NCBI GenBank assembly: GCA_963921825.1
Contig: OY997596.1
Location: 15,133,001 to 15,197,000, forward strand
Length of the DNA: 64,000 bases
Source of the DNA: Erodium maritimum
Lineage: Eukaryota > Streptophyta > Magnoliopsida > Geraniales > Geraniaceae
Reading direction: 5' to 3'
Below are positions 1-11,671 of the stretch, in pieces (positions within the stretch are counted from its first letter, which is position 1; the number at the start of each line of letters is the position of its first letter). The position numbers were made by a program, and so were the translations under genes. Under the pieces are notes generated by a model. The model was not told the origin of the DNA. It saw nothing but the letters and a program-made list of their open reading frames with translations, and did not search any database.

Positions 1-1455
1 ACTCAAGAACACAAAAATGGAGGTGGGAACTTGCCAAACCCGAAATTGCAAGGGAAGGGGGAGAGAAGTTGTGTTTCCTATACTTGTCTAGTGTTTGTTA
101 TGTTGAAAAAAGATGACTTAAACATAACAAAACTCATACTTGTCCAACTAAAGGCATGGGACAAGTATGGTGTCAAGTAAGGTGTAAATAGGACAAAGTA
201 TGGCAAGACAAGATTGGGTTAGGTGGTGAATCACCAACACCTTAATCCTTGTCTTGCTTACTTAGTACTAATTAATCAAGACTTGATTAATTAGTTCCAT
301 GGGCCTTGGTTGCATGGGCCTTTCATGGGCCTCTTGGAACATGGCCCATGGCCATTTCCAACGAGGTCCCGTGATTCGCTCATCGCCTCCATGCCTTCCA
401 TACCGGAAATGTCCAACATTATCCGACGCGATCAATCCCAAGACTCCAAGCCTTGTCTCGATCCGTAAAGTCCTATTCACTTACGAGCACATGACCCAAA
501 ACCCAGTTTTGGTCATGTCCCGAGACAACTCCCTTTTGGCCATTCTCCATAAATGTGTCAATGAGTTTCATCCTCTGGTGTGACCCTTAGGTTTATGCAT
601 GTCAATAGATCAACGTAAAATCCCATTTTACTTGATCCTATTTAAGTGGCAACTAACGAGACTTTAGTATTGCATGACACTACATAACGAATCGACCCTG
701 TCGATTCTAACCTTTCCGTCGTCCCTGTCATTATCCTTTTATCTCCGATATCCTGATTGAGATAAGGCATAGAGCCGTCATCCTTATTATTCTCAATCAC
801 CGTTCCTTGATATGTGAGATGACTGAAGATATGATACCCAGTATCATGTGCATGGCCATGCTATTCTTTCAGTCGCTCTCGATCAAGCGGCCGAGAACCG
901 ATATCTTTCCCATACCTCAGTATGAGGGATAAATCCCTTAGCCGCCTTTTGTGTCACTTATGTAGCCCGTCCCTAAGCCAATCCTGGCCGTTATGGAAGC
1001 CCTGTTATGGACAACGTTAGGCTCAGGTCAAACTCAGTTGTTGACTACATAGCGATCACAAAGACTCCTTGGTCTAAGGATACATGACAAGCTACAACAC
1101 TGAATATGTTCATGACTTAATCTATGGCACATATTCAGGGCGGGTCGTCCAATATCATGTCCCACATGATATCTATGATCAGACTCCGGAATCTCATTCC
1201 AATGACTAACAGAACGTAAGCCATAAAGAGCCATCTTTCATACTAGTCGCTTCTAGTGAAGCTTTGTTGACTAGGGACCCATCGAGTGTGATCTATCTCG
1301 ATCTATGGTTCTATTCGCATGGTGGGCATAGATCAGAGCACACATCGATATATTACTCCAACACATAAGTAATATAAAGCCGCTTTAATTTTATTGCTAA
1401 CGATGATATATGCATTTGGACATTTAGGATTGAACTACGGGCACTAAGACTAACA
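1..1455 (-). repeat. 3' LTR of a Ty1-copia element (incomplete at window edge)
   Basis: This segment matches 6768-8222 base for base at a constant offset of 6767, with about ten mismatches counted by eye and no indel. It ends in ACTAACA at 1455. The element reads on the minus strand, so this is the downstream LTR. Its last 233 bases (judged from the complete copy at 6535) lie left of the window. The few mismatches indicate a young insertion. Confidence 0.93.
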
Positions 1456-1470
1456 ATCTCCCACTTGCCC
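1456..1470 (-). other. Polypurine tract of the copia element
   Basis: Directly inside the 3' LTR, the minus strand reads GGCAAGTGGGAGAT, a purine-rich run in the position where plus-strand DNA synthesis of an LTR retrotransposon is primed. It confirms the minus orientation and the LTR boundary at 1455/1456. Confidence 0.8.
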
Positions 1471-1499
1471 TAGTTCCAATCTAAACTCCAATATGTCCC

Positions 1500-3023
1500 C
1501 ATTGACTTTACATGTCTAACATGTTCAGGCAGCGACACTGCCTTAGTCAAAGGGTTGGCTATGTTATCATCTGTTGCAATATAGGTTATCTTCACTTCAC
1601 CTCAGTTCAGTATTTCTCTGATGAGGTGGATACGCCGCAATACATGTTTGGATTTGTTATGCGATCTGGGCTTTTAGCTTGTGCAATGGCCCTTGTGTTG
1701 TCGCAAAATGGATTCACCGGGCTGGATGGGTTTTTGATTACACCCAACCCTGCCGTGAATTTCCAAATCCACACAGCCTCCTTAGCTGCCTCTGCAGCAT
1801 CCATGTACTTGGCCTCTGTCGTAGATTCGGCAGTGGTATCTTGCTTTACGCTCTCCCAGCTAAAGCTCTGCCCTTCAGCGTAAACACATATCCTGATTGA
1901 CTTCTAAAGTCATCTGGATTTGTCTTGGAAAACTAGCGTCTACTTATCCTTCGGCGACTAGTTCAGCATCATCTTTCCCCCGGGTTAGAATGATGTCTAC
2001 TGGTACAACATAAGGCTTACGAGACGTCTGGTCTCATACATGTCATGGCATATATGATCGATCCTGCCCCCAGGCGCATAGGATTTTCATCATCCTTTTC
2101 AGCTCATCAGGTGTCTTAGGACACTAAGTCTTGCTGAGATGAATGCCATGACTAGTGGGTAAGAGTTCTTTCTTTGAATCGAGCATTAAGAACCTACTCA
2201 ATGCCTTGTTCACATAGGTTCCCTGACTTAAATCCAAGACCCTCTTGGTGCGATCTCTACATATCTTAATCCCTAAGATATAAGAAGCATCGCCTAAGTC
2301 ATTTATTGAAAAACACTTCCTCAACCAAGCTTTAGTCTCGTGCAAGGTTGGGATGTCGTTTTCAATGAGAACCAGAAAGGTAATCTTGCTCCCACTAGCC
2401 TTCTTATAAACGCAAGATTCATCCTCGTTCTTGATTAAGCCAAATCCAATTACAGCTTCATCAAAACGAAGGATCCAACTCCGAGAAGTTCGTTTCAATC
2501 CATAAATGGATTTCAACAACTTATAAATCTTTCCTTTATTCTTCGGATCGTCAAAACCTTTGGGCCGAGACATATAAACGTACTCAGTCAAATTTCCATT
2601 TAGGAAAGCGGTTTTGACATCCACTTGCCATATCTCGTAATTATGATACGCAGTTATGTCAAGAAGAATTTGGATCGATTTTGACCATAGCCACTAAGGA
2701 GAAGGTTTCCTCATAGTCAATCCATGCCTATAACCTTTCGCCACCAGTTGAGCTTTGTAGGTCAGAGGGTTGTCATCCATGTCCATCTTCACCTTGAAGA
2801 TCCATTTGCATCCGATGGTCCTCACACCATTGATGGGATCAACCGGTTCCCAGACTCGGTTGTCCGACATGGATTGCATTTCCTCCCTCATGGCTCCCAG
2901 CCATAACTCGGAGTTGGGCCCATCCACGACTTCCTGAAAGGTGGCTGGATCATCGTGATCCACCATGACTTCATTGTCACCTCCGGATACCATATCTTGG
3001 AGGTGGAAGATTGATCCTTTCAA
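1500..3023 (-). pseudogene. Copia reverse transcriptase / RNase H region, decayed
   Basis: The minus strand encodes the Ty1-copia RT: CKWIFKVKMDMDD and LVAKGY near 2780-2860, then MDVKTAFLNG (with the first catalytic Asp) at about 2600, KSIYGLKR, and DLGDASYILGIKI down to 2124. The segment that should carry the second catalytic motif YVDD instead reads FLVLIENDIP (about 2360-2395). The YVDD box and its flanks appear to have been deleted in frame. The RNase H end is recognisable at 1500-1620 (TDDNIANPLTKA) but only through stops. Several frameshifts and stops separate the pieces. This copy cannot make active RT. Confidence 0.9.
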
Positions 3024-3111
3024 ATCGCCTTGGACCTTCCGGAATTGTAACAGGAATTGGTTCTTACTCTACGACAATCTCTGGCTCCTTTCTACTGGGT
3101 TGCCAATTGGT

Positions 3112-4348
3112 TTAGACAGATCTGTACCATCCTGAATTTCTTCGAGATGCACAGTCCTCCCAATGACGTCTTTGGAAACAAAACTTCTTTTCCATAAAGA
3201 CCCCACCCCAAGCGACGAACACCATGTTCTCACTGGGATTGTAGAAATAGTATCCCCTTGTTGCTTTGGGATACCACACGAAGGTGCATATCTCAGATCT
3301 TGGTTTGAGCTTAGTCGAAACCAAATGTTTCACATAAGCCTCGCAACCACAAATCTTTAGGAAGGACAAAGCGGGCATCATCCCGTACCATTTTTAAAAT
3401 GGTGTCCCTTCCACACCATTCGTCGAAGCCCGATTCACTATGAATGCGGTCGTCTCTAGAGCAAAACCCCTAAAAGAGATTGGGAGATCAGTCCAACTAA
3501 TCATGGAACAAACCATTGTCTAACAATGTCCGATTTTTCCGTTTGGCTACACCTTTCAACTACAGTGACCTAGGAGGAGTCCATTCCAAAAAGATCCCAT
3601 TCTCTTTTAGATGATCTAATAACTCTGTGGTCAAGTATTTTCCACCTCGATCCAATCGAAGTGCCTTAATACCTTTGTCGAGCTGGTTTTCTACTATAGT
3701 CTTAAACTCTTTGAATTTATCAAAAGTTTCAGATTTATGTCTCACCGAATAGACATAACCATATTTACTCTAATCATCAGTAAATGTGATAAAGTAGCTA
3801 AAACCCCTCGTGGCAAGTGAACTTATTGGTCTACACACATTCGAGTGTATCAGCCCCAATAATTCACTCGCCCTTTCATCGCGATCGATAAAGGGCACTT
3901 TAGTCATTTTTCCCATCAAACAAACCTTGCACCTATCGATCGAATGGAATTCGAATGAACCTGAAAGCCCGCACTTCTGAAGTGCTGATAGGCGCTTCTT
4001 GTTTATGCGACCCAAATGACAGTACCATAACAGAGTTAGGTTTAAATCGTTGGATTTAGACCTCTTGGTATTAACGGAATATATAGAACTTGAGGCATTG
4101 TTACCCATATCTAATATGTACAATCCTCCAACCATGTCAGTACTGGTATAAAACATATCATTGCATAGAACACTGAAAACTCCATTTCCAATATTAACAT
4201 TATATCCTTCCTTGTCAAACACGGATACAGATATAATATTCCTACTAAAAGTAGGTATGCAATATACATTATACAATACTAAGACAAGGCCTCTTGGCAA
4301 AGCAAGACTCATGGATCCTACAGCAGTTGCCACAACTCTGAGGTCCAT
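3112..4348 (-). pseudogene. Copia GAG-pre-integrase and integrase, decayed
   Basis: The 192-codon frame 3770-4348 contains the GAG-pre-integrase zinc-binding region. The usual LWH..LGH arrangement reads LWYCHLGRINKK, so canonical zinc ligands look altered; CKVCLMGK, with the Cys pair, is kept. The integrase core continues at 3560-3745 with RLDRGGKYLT and HLKENGIF, the D and E region, after a stop following FITFTDD. A C-terminal piece (GCEAYVKHL, near 3345) is at 3112-3381. Order and family assignment are secure; the polyprotein is broken by several stops. Confidence 0.88.
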
Positions 4349-4978
4349 TTCGTGCTTTCCAAATCTCTCCTACTTTCAGCCACCATATATTAGTGCATGT
4401 GTGAGATTCAGTCATGGTATCTAATACCCATGAATCTTTGGAAGTAGAGAGATGTAGCTCTATAGAGTTAATACCGAATGAAGGCACGATCCCACCGCCC
4501 TTCCTTAGATCATCCAGGTTTCCTGATGAAGGCGCAGTCCTACTGCCCTTCTTCAGATCATCCAGGCTATTTGATGAAGGCGCAGTCCACACTGCCCTTT
4601 TTCAGATCAGCCGTGAACTTCCTGTAATCCCGGTTCCAATGACCAGGCTATTGGCAGTAGAAGCAGACATTCTCAGGTGTCTCATCTTTCCTGCCAAGTG
4701 CGCATGGGCCCAGCCCTTGCCACTTCCAATTCCCTTGTTGACCATCAGAATATCCTTGGATCCCAGATCCCTGAGATATTCTTCTCAGCAGCTGATGACA
4801 CTTCATGTAACTCTGATATGGTCTTAGAGACAGCCTTGTCAAGGACATATTCTTTGCGTTCAGACTTGAGGCCTATCCTCAAAATTCTGTACCAGTCCAA
4901 ATAGTTTGTCCCATTTAGCTTGACCCTGTCAAGAATGGTTTTTAATGACAAACTATTAATGTTCGCTGAATTTGCCAT
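4269..4978 (-). pseudogene. Copia gag and protease region, decayed
   Basis: The start codon at 4978 opens a typical copia gag (MANSANINSLSLKTI, then KLNGTNYLDWYR). The nucleocapsid knuckle near 4650 reads CFYCQ, then a stop, then PGHWNRDY, so the last Cys is Tyr and the frame is closed. Downstream, a short repeat (LDDLKKG / LDDLRKG) precedes the protease. Its active site reads SWVLDTMTESH where copia elements have LDTG, so the catalytic DTG is lost. Gag, protease and RT are therefore all inactivated independently. Confidence 0.87.
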
Positions 4979-6520
4979 TTGATCTACAACAGATAAAATT
5001 CAATCAGTAAACTGAATAAATTTTATGAAGATCAAGCTTAAACACCAACAATCAATTCTAAACCTTTAGAATCTGAAACCAAGATCCTTGATTCACTCGA
5101 TTAAGCTGAACTAATGCTCACCACTTAATCGAGCTATGTAGGTAGGACTCCATCCAATCACATCCAATGTGACTCTTGGCTAGGGTATGTACTTATGTAC
5201 ACGACTTACCCTATCTGTTACCCTAGCTCAACCTCAGGCCGAGAATCGTAGTCGGGTCCACCAATTTTCAACTATGGCTCGTCACTATGTAGGTGCTCCG
5301 CTAATGCGCACGACACCCACATATGTCGTCCAAACCTACTACCCCGCTTCCCCATGGATGCTCCGCTAATGCGCACGACACGCATAGGACGGGGAGGTAG
5401 TAAGGTGTTGATTATTGGGAGGTATCGGACATGACCCGCTTTTACTTGTCCAGTTGTGTTCAAAACTTTGGCACATCCTAGATGCGATGAGCACATCAAC
5501 TACATTCCAAATGCAATGATGCCTCAAATTACATCCAATGTAATTCTTCCTTTGAACCCGTCAACTACATCCAATGCAATGACGGTTCTAAGGGTTCACA
5601 CACAAGGATTAAAAGTCCAATTTTATCTTTGCATGTGAGGTGATATGCTCGGTAAATAAAGTTAAGCATGCAATTCTAAAACACATAGAATTAATCATGC
5701 ATAAACTAAACCAAGCATAAAGCGATAAATGTGCACATAATAGCCCCCTAAACTAACTCCCACTAGCTTCTTGAGCTCCACCGACTCCAAGCCGATGCCA
5801 ACACCCGAAAAGCCACCAAATGACCTTTTCGCCCTTTCTTCGTCTTGAGTAAAATATTACAATTTAATACACGACTCGCAGGTCGGGAATAAATAAATAT
5901 TAAAAACAAGTGGTTCGACGACCACACATTGATAGAATAATTACACGTTAACTCTAACGGCTCGCAGGCCGTGAAAAGCGATAAATAATTAAATTGAGCT
6001 CGGGGCTATTATGTACATCATGCCAACATCACATCACACATCGTGTTATCAAAAAAGCATGTTATCAAACATCATGTGATTTTCCGGTTTTAATTAATAG
6101 CCAAGTTTCGAAATTTTTTGATTCTCGGTTTATCGAAACAGTTCAAAAATGAAACTTTTGAACATTTGATCTTCGATTTCATCATGACGGTTCCAAACTC
6201 GTCATAACTAACAAAACGGTTTAGCCTTGGCATATCAACCATCCAATGGTCATGCTTGGCCTAGCTCCGTCCAACGGAGCCCCGTTCGGTCCCGGTTTCG
6301 GCTCCCCGAGAGTCCCGCTCCCGAGACCCGAAAAATCAATTTTTTTTCAAAATTTCCAGATTTGAAATAATTTTCAAAAATTCATTTTACATGCATTAAA
6401 TCCATAAACAATAATTTAAAACATGTTATCAAACAATTTAGCAAACCAACATGCCAAAAACGAAACTTTCAAGCAAAACCGAAACTTTGAACACCGTCTT
6501 GTGAATCCCGAAGGTAGCAC
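4979..6520 (-). other. Untranslated leader of the copia element
   Basis: About 1.5 kb lies between the primer binding site and the gag start. No ORF with recognisable homology was seen. It includes a small duplicated motif around 5296-5373 (ATGCTCCGCTAATGCGCACG-like, twice) and an AT-rich stretch. The leader is long for a copia element. Confidence 0.6.
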
Positions 6521-6534
6521 GGCTCTGATACCAC
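6521..6534 (-). other. Primer binding site, initiator tRNA-Met
   Basis: The minus strand reads GTGGTATCAGAGCC directly next to the LTR end at 6535. TGGTATCAGAGC is the plant initiator-methionine tRNA 3'-end complement used by most copia elements. Confidence 0.93.
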
Positions 6535-8222
6535 TGTTGGGTCTCGAGGTAGGGTTGGAGATGAACCAACTCGCAGCGGAAAATCAATGAAAACCAAGAG
6601 ACGATTAAAACCATGAAACAACTAACAAAGAATGGATTCACAAGAGAAAAATTCAGCACTAGTTCTTATCAAAACAAGAACACCGGTTAACGAATGATTG
6701 GCTTGAGTCTCCAAGACGCCTACGTATCCACATGGGAATCAAAGCCACGTAGTTCTTCTCTTTGAGGACTCAAGAACACAAAAATGGAGGTGGGAACTTG
6801 CCAAACCCGAAATTGCAAGGGAAGGGGGAGAGAAGTTGTGTTTCCTATTCTTGTCTAGTGTTTGTTATGTTGAAAAAAGATGACTTAAACATAACAAAAC
6901 TCATACTTGTCCAACTAAAGGCATGGGACAAGTATGGTGTCAAGTAAGGTGTAAATAGGACAAAGTATGGCAAGACAAGATTGGGTTAGGTGGTGAATCA
7001 CCAACACCTTAATCCTTGTCTTGCTTACTTAGTACTAATTAATCAAGACTTGATTAATTAGTTCCATGGGCCTTGGTTGCATGGGCCTTTCATGGGCCTC
7101 TTGGAACATGGCCCATGGCCATTTCCAACGAGGTCCCGTGATTCGCTCATCGCCTCCATGCCTTCCATACCGGAAATGTCCAACATTATCCGACGCGATC
7201 AATCCCAAGACTCCAAGCCTTGTCTCGATCCGTAAAGTCCTATTCACTTACGGGCACATGACCCAAAACCCAGTTTTGGTCATGTCCCGAGACAACTCCC
7301 TTTTGGCCATTCTCCATAAATGTGTCAATGAGTTTCATCCTCTGGTGTGACCCTTAGGTTTATGCATGTCAATAGATCAACGTAAAATCCCATTTTACTT
7401 GATCCTATTTAAGTGGCAACTAACGAGACTTTAGTATTGCCTGACACTACATAACGAATCGACCATGTCGATTCTAACCTTTCCGTCGTCCCTGTCATTA
7501 TCCTTTTATCTCTGATATCCTGATTGAGATAAGGCATAGAGCCGTCATCCTTATTATTCTCAATCACCGTTCCTTGATATGTGAGATGACTGAAGATATG
7601 ATACCCAGTATCATGTGCATGGCCATGCTATTCTTTCAGTCGCTCTCGATCAAGCGGCCGAGAACCGATATCTTTCCCATACCTCAGTATGAGGGATAAA
7701 TCCCTTAGCCGCCTTTTCTGTCACTTATGTAGCCCGTCCCTAAGCCAATCCTGGCCGTTATGGAAGCCCTGTTACGGACAACGTTAGGCTCAGGTTAAAC
7801 TCAGTTGTTGACTACATAGCGATCACAAAGACTCCTTGGTCTAAGGATACATGACAAGCTACAACACTGAATATGTTCATGACTTAATCTATGGCACATA
7901 TTCAGGGCGGGTCGTCCAATATCATGTCCCATATGATATCTATGATCAGACTCCGGAATCTCATTCCAATGACTAACAGAACGTAAGCCATAAAGAGCCA
8001 TCTTTCATACTAGTCGCTTCTAGTGAAGCTTTGTTGACTATGGACCCATCGAGTGTGATCTATCTCGATCTATGGTTCTATTCGCATGGTGGGCATAGAT
8101 CAGAGCACACATCGATATATTACTCCAACACATAAGTAATATAAAGCCGCTTTAATTTTATTGCTAACGATGATATATGCATTTGGACATTTAGGATTGA
8201 ACTACGGGCACTAAGACTAACA
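6535..8222 (-). repeat. 5' LTR of the copia element (complete, 1688 bp)
   Basis: It starts TGTTGGG next to the primer binding site and ends ACTAACA, giving terminal TGTT/AACA. It is the complete partner of 1-1455. The flanking pentamer GTTAC (8223-8227) should be one half of the target site duplication; its partner lies outside the window to the left. Confidence 0.95.
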
Positions 8223-8972
8223 GTTACATAACCCAAATGGCATTCGCCTATATGCGAAGGTTCCATAAGGACAAGTAAAAGTAGTTTTTTCTTGATCCTC
8301 GGGCGCTATAGCAATTTGGTTGTAACCACTATACCCATCTAAAAAGCAATAAAACTCATGCCCTGCTAACCTCTCTAATAGCTGATCAATGAATGGTAAG
8401 GGGAAATGATCTTTACGAGTTGCATCATTTAGTTTTCTATAATCTATGCATACCCGCCAACCTGTAACCGTCCTAGTATGGATTAATTCATTTTTATCAT
8501 TTTGGACTATAGTCATCCCCCCTTTCTTAGGTACACATTGTATAGGACTTACCCAAGAACTATCTTAAATTGGATAGATAATACCTGCATCAAGGAGTTT
8601 GATTACCTCCTTCTTAACCACTTCCTGCATCAACGGGTTAAGCCGCCTTTGGTTTTGCACACTCGGGCGGTGGTCTTCTTCCATCAGAATCTTGTGCATG
8701 CACATGGATGGACTAATTCCTTGGATGTCAGCAATAGTCCATCCAAAAGCCCTCTTGTGCTCCCTCAATACGCTCAACAGCTTCTCTACCTGCAATTCAG
8801 ATAAAGCAGATGAAATTATCACAGGTAAAGTACCATTATCATTTAAAAATACATATTTCAAATTATCAGGTAATGGTTTCAATTCTAATTCAGAAGGCTG
8901 TTCAATTGATAACTTCAGCTTAGGTCCCGTAGGGGTCTCTAAAGTCTGAAACTTGCTCTGACGAGCCCTCAT
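8223..8972 (-). pseudogene. Athila-type Ty3-gypsy reverse transcriptase, interrupted by the copia insertion
   Basis: In minus-strand order the frame reads SELQVEKLLSVLREHK, GIIYPI, a stop, DSSWVSPIQCVPKKGG, GWRVCIDYRKLNDATRKD, FLDGYSGYNQIAIAPEDQ and MPFGLCN. This is the Ty3-gypsy RT core with Athila-like wording. One in-frame TAA follows YPI. The reading stops exactly inside the conserved PFGLCNAP motif, where the copia LTR begins at 8222. The rest of RT, RNase H and integrase should lie beyond the left edge of the window, past the other copia LTR. Confidence 0.92.
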
Positions 8973-8975
8973 AGG

Positions 8976-9257
8976 CTAGCATGCCTCCAACATGTGCACT
9001 GCTTCATCTATACCTTCCTGTGGATATGAAACTTCATTAGATAAGCTTTCACTCAAAGATGCTTCTAAAGGATCATTAAACCTAGATATATTGAAATTTT
9101 CTTGACAACCATGATCAAAAGCATCAATAGAAAAGCATGTATCATCTCTCCTAGCATGTTTCATAGCTCGGAAGACATTAAAAACAACTTCCTCTTGACC
9201 ATACCTAATGGTCAATTTACCTTCCTCCACATCAATCAGAGCCCTAGCTGTGGCCAA
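8976..9257 (-). pseudogene. Athila protease-RT linker, frameshifted
   Basis: This continues the polyprotein after a frameshift near 9250. The upstream frame ends LILGKTLFGHS and this one resumes ATARALIDVEEGKLT, which should be continuous after the protease. The segment (VVFNVFRAMKH, then an acidic linker) ends at an in-frame TAG after HMLEAC, before the RT frame resumes. One frameshift plus two stops make the pol region non-functional. Confidence 0.85.
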
Positions 9258-11568
9258 AAAGGGTTTTACCCAAAATCAGAGGGATTTCATAGTCCTCTGC
9301 CATATCTAATATAAGGAAATCAACGGGGAAGATAAATTTATCGACCTTCACTAGGATATCCTCTACAATACCCCTAGGATATTTTATTGACCTATCAGCT
9401 AATTGCAAAGATATGGAGGTCGGTTTTGGCTCCTCCCCGAGGCCTAATCTCCTGAACACTACTAAAGGCATTAAGTTAATACTTGCACCAAGATCACATA
9501 ATGCTCTAGCAAAGGAAATATGACCCATCTCACAAGGTAAGGTGAAACTCCCAGGGTCTTTAAGCTTAGGGGGTAATTTGTTCAACAACATTGCAGAACA
9601 CTCCTCACTCAGGTTCACTGTCTCAAATTCACCTAACTTTCTCTTGTTAGTGATAATATCCTTCAAAAACTTAGCATAGACATGCATACCTTGAATAGCA
9701 TCAAGAAAAGGAATATTAATCTCTAGCTTCCTAAACATGTTCAGAAATTTAGAGAATTGAGCATCAACTTTACTTTTCTTGGCAACAGAAGGGAATGGAA
9801 GAGGTGGAGTCCTAGTTTCTGCTTCAACTATGGACTCCCTTACCTTCTTACCTTTGGCGAGCCTTTTTTCCTCTGTTCTCTCCAAGCTTTCATCTTGCCC
9901 TTCTTCTTGACTCAAGTCCTCTGTTCCTTGAACCTTTTCAGCTGCTTTCTCCTTAGCCTTCGCCAGCTCCTCCATGGACTTCCCAGACCTCAACGTGACT
10001 GCATGGACATCCTCCCTAGGATTCCTTTCTTTGTTGCTCGGGAGGCTTCCAGGAGCCCTCGAATTCATTGCATTAGCCAGTTGACTCATCTGGGTTTCCA
10101 ACTTTTGGAACCAGGAATCATTGTTCCGGTTCACTATCTTCTGCTCTTGCACAGTTGTCTTGTGCAACTCACTATCCTCCTTCATCTGTGCCATCATAGT
10201 TAGCATCATCTGCTCTAATTTGGAGGAGGACTCTTGTGGTGGTGCATTCTGGGGCTGCTGGTTTTGATACTGCTGATTCTGAGACCTTTGCTGATACTGC
10301 TGGTTCTGGGGCCTTTGTTGATAGCCTTGTCTCTGAGGTCTCTGTTGATACCCAGAAGAACCCTGATTCCGCCCTTGGGGTTTCCAGGCCATGTTCGGGT
10401 GGTCTTTCCATCCTTCATTATAGGTTGAGGAGAACGGATCATAATTTGGCTTCCTCTGGTTGCCCACAAAATTTGCAGTTTCTCCCTGAGGTTCTCTAAT
10501 ACCTTCAATGTAATCATTGGGATCTATCAATGAGGGTACCTGCATGACATCCAACTTTCTTGTCACACTCTGCACAATCTGGTCCACCACTTTGTCCATT
10601 GAGGAAGACTCCACTGCATTGACAGTTCCCTTAGTTCCTGCACCTCTTCTGCTGGACTGCCAGACTCTATTAGGAGCCATGAGGTTCAAGAGAGACACGT
10701 TGTTCTCTGGAGTCAATTGAACAAAAGACCCTCCAGCTGCTGAATCCAACTGACCTTGACTGACTTCATTCAGACTAGAATAGAAAGTCTGTAGTTGCAC
10801 CCATAGTGGTTGCCCATGATGTGGACACTGCCTCAGCAAATCAGAGAATCTTTCCCATGCATCCACCAATGTCTCATCACCTTGTTGGGCAAAGGTGTTA
10901 ATGTCTGCCCTCAGCTTTATTGTCTTCTTAGGTGGGAAGAATTGGTTCATAAAAGCATCCACTAACTGGTCCCATGTTCTGATGCTCCCAATGGGCCTCT
11001 CACGTAGCCACTTACTTGCTTTATCCTTCAATGAGAAGGGAAAAAGCCGAAGGCACACTGCATCACTTGACACTCCATTATACCTGAATGTGTCACACAG
11101 CTCGAGAAACGTTGGTAAGTGTTCCAACGGATCCTCGTGTGCATTCCCATGGAATGGGTCACCTCTCACCAGGTTGATAACTGATGTCTTGATCTCAAAG
11201 GTCGGGTTCGTGACTGGTGGTGCGACAATGCTGCCTTCAATGCCTCGGAGTGATGGAGTTCCATACTCCATCAATGCCCTTTGCCTTGGTGGTTCTTCCG
11301 GAGCAAATAGCGGATTAAAGCCCGGAGGAACACGATTCTGCTCCCTAATTGGGTTTTCATTCCTTGGCTGGATCGCTTCCCTTTGAATGTCATTCTGGTT
11401 ATCTTCATTGTCTGAGTGATGACTCGAACCAGAATGATGACTTGTAGCGGAGTGATGACTCATAGCTTGCTTCCCTTGACGCTTCGCGATCCGAGCGTTT
11501 CTCCCGACCTCTGAAATATCTGTAGTTAACAAACTCGGAGAGGGGTGAGACCGCAATTGCATACACAA
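9244..11568 (-). CDS. Athila-like gag-protease, 774 codons
   Basis: This long open frame encodes the gag core (roughly residues 130-270; LPTFLELCDTFRYNGVS and FMNQFFPPKKT are typical of retrotransposon gag), a Gln/Pro-rich low-complexity stretch (about residues 400-450), a Lys/Glu-rich segment (about 540-590) and the aspartic protease near the C-terminus (CDLGASINLMPL, with the Asp in a D-L-G-A-S active site usual for this lineage). The phrase NYDPFSSTYNEGWKDHPN is characteristic of Athila-like gag. No CCHC knuckle was seen. The gag frame is intact while pol is broken. Confidence 0.88.
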   Translation of the reverse strand: MCMQLRSHPSPSLLTTDISEVGRNARIAKRQGKQAMSHHSATSHHSGSSHHSDNEDNQNDIQREAIQPRNENPIREQNRVPPGFNPLFAPEEPPRQRALMEYGTPSLRGIEGSIVAPPVTNPTFEIKTSVINLVRGDPFHGNAHEDPLEHLPTFLELCDTFRYNGVSSDAVCLRLFPFSLKDKASKWLRERPIGSIRTWDQLVDAFMNQFFPPKKTIKLRADINTFAQQGDETLVDAWERFSDLLRQCPHHGQPLWVQLQTFYSSLNEVSQGQLDSAAGGSFVQLTPENNVSLLNLMAPNRVWQSSRRGAGTKGTVNAVESSSMDKVVDQIVQSVTRKLDVMQVPSLIDPNDYIEGIREPQGETANFVGNQRKPNYDPFSSTYNEGWKDHPNMAWKPQGRNQGSSGYQQRPQRQGYQQRPQNQQYQQRSQNQQYQNQQPQNAPPQESSSKLEQMMLTMMAQMKEDSELHKTTVQEQKIVNRNNDSWFQKLETQMSQLANAMNSRAPGSLPSNKERNPREDVHAVTLRSGKSMEELAKAKEKAAEKVQGTEDLSQEEGQDESLERTEEKRLAKGKKVRESIVEAETRTPPLPFPSVAKKSKVDAQFSKFLNMFRKLEINIPFLDAIQGMHVYAKFLKDIITNKRKLGEFETVNLSEECSAMLLNKLPPKLKDPGSFTLPCEMGHISFARALCDLGASINLMPLVVFRRLGLGEEPKPTSISLQLADRSIKYPRGIVEDILVKVDKFIFPVDFLILDMAEDYEIPLILGKTLFGHS

Positions 11569-11644
11569 AATTAAATAAAATAAAATAAATAGAAAATGAA
11601 ATAGTCTTAATACGAATTATAAACGTATCAGAGTTGCCTTAGTT
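11569..11644 (-). other. Athila 5' untranslated leader
   Basis: A short AT-rich stretch (AAAATAAAATAAATAG-like) lies between the primer binding site and the gag start. Nothing else was recognised. Confidence 0.5.
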
Positions 11645-11665
11645 GCTTCCCCGGCAACGGCGCCA
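11645..11665 (-). other. Primer binding site, tRNA-Asp type
   Basis: The minus strand reads TGGCGCCGTTGCCGGGGAAG, close to the complement of the 3' end of plant tRNA-Asp used by Athila-type elements. It lies six bases inside the LTR end at 11672. Confidence 0.85.
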
Positions 11666-11671
11666 TTAACT

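Noticed and set aside
268..583. Overlapping open frames repeated at 7035-7350
   Set aside because: They lie inside the copia LTRs, are on both strands, and match no protein; duplication simply reflects the two LTRs.
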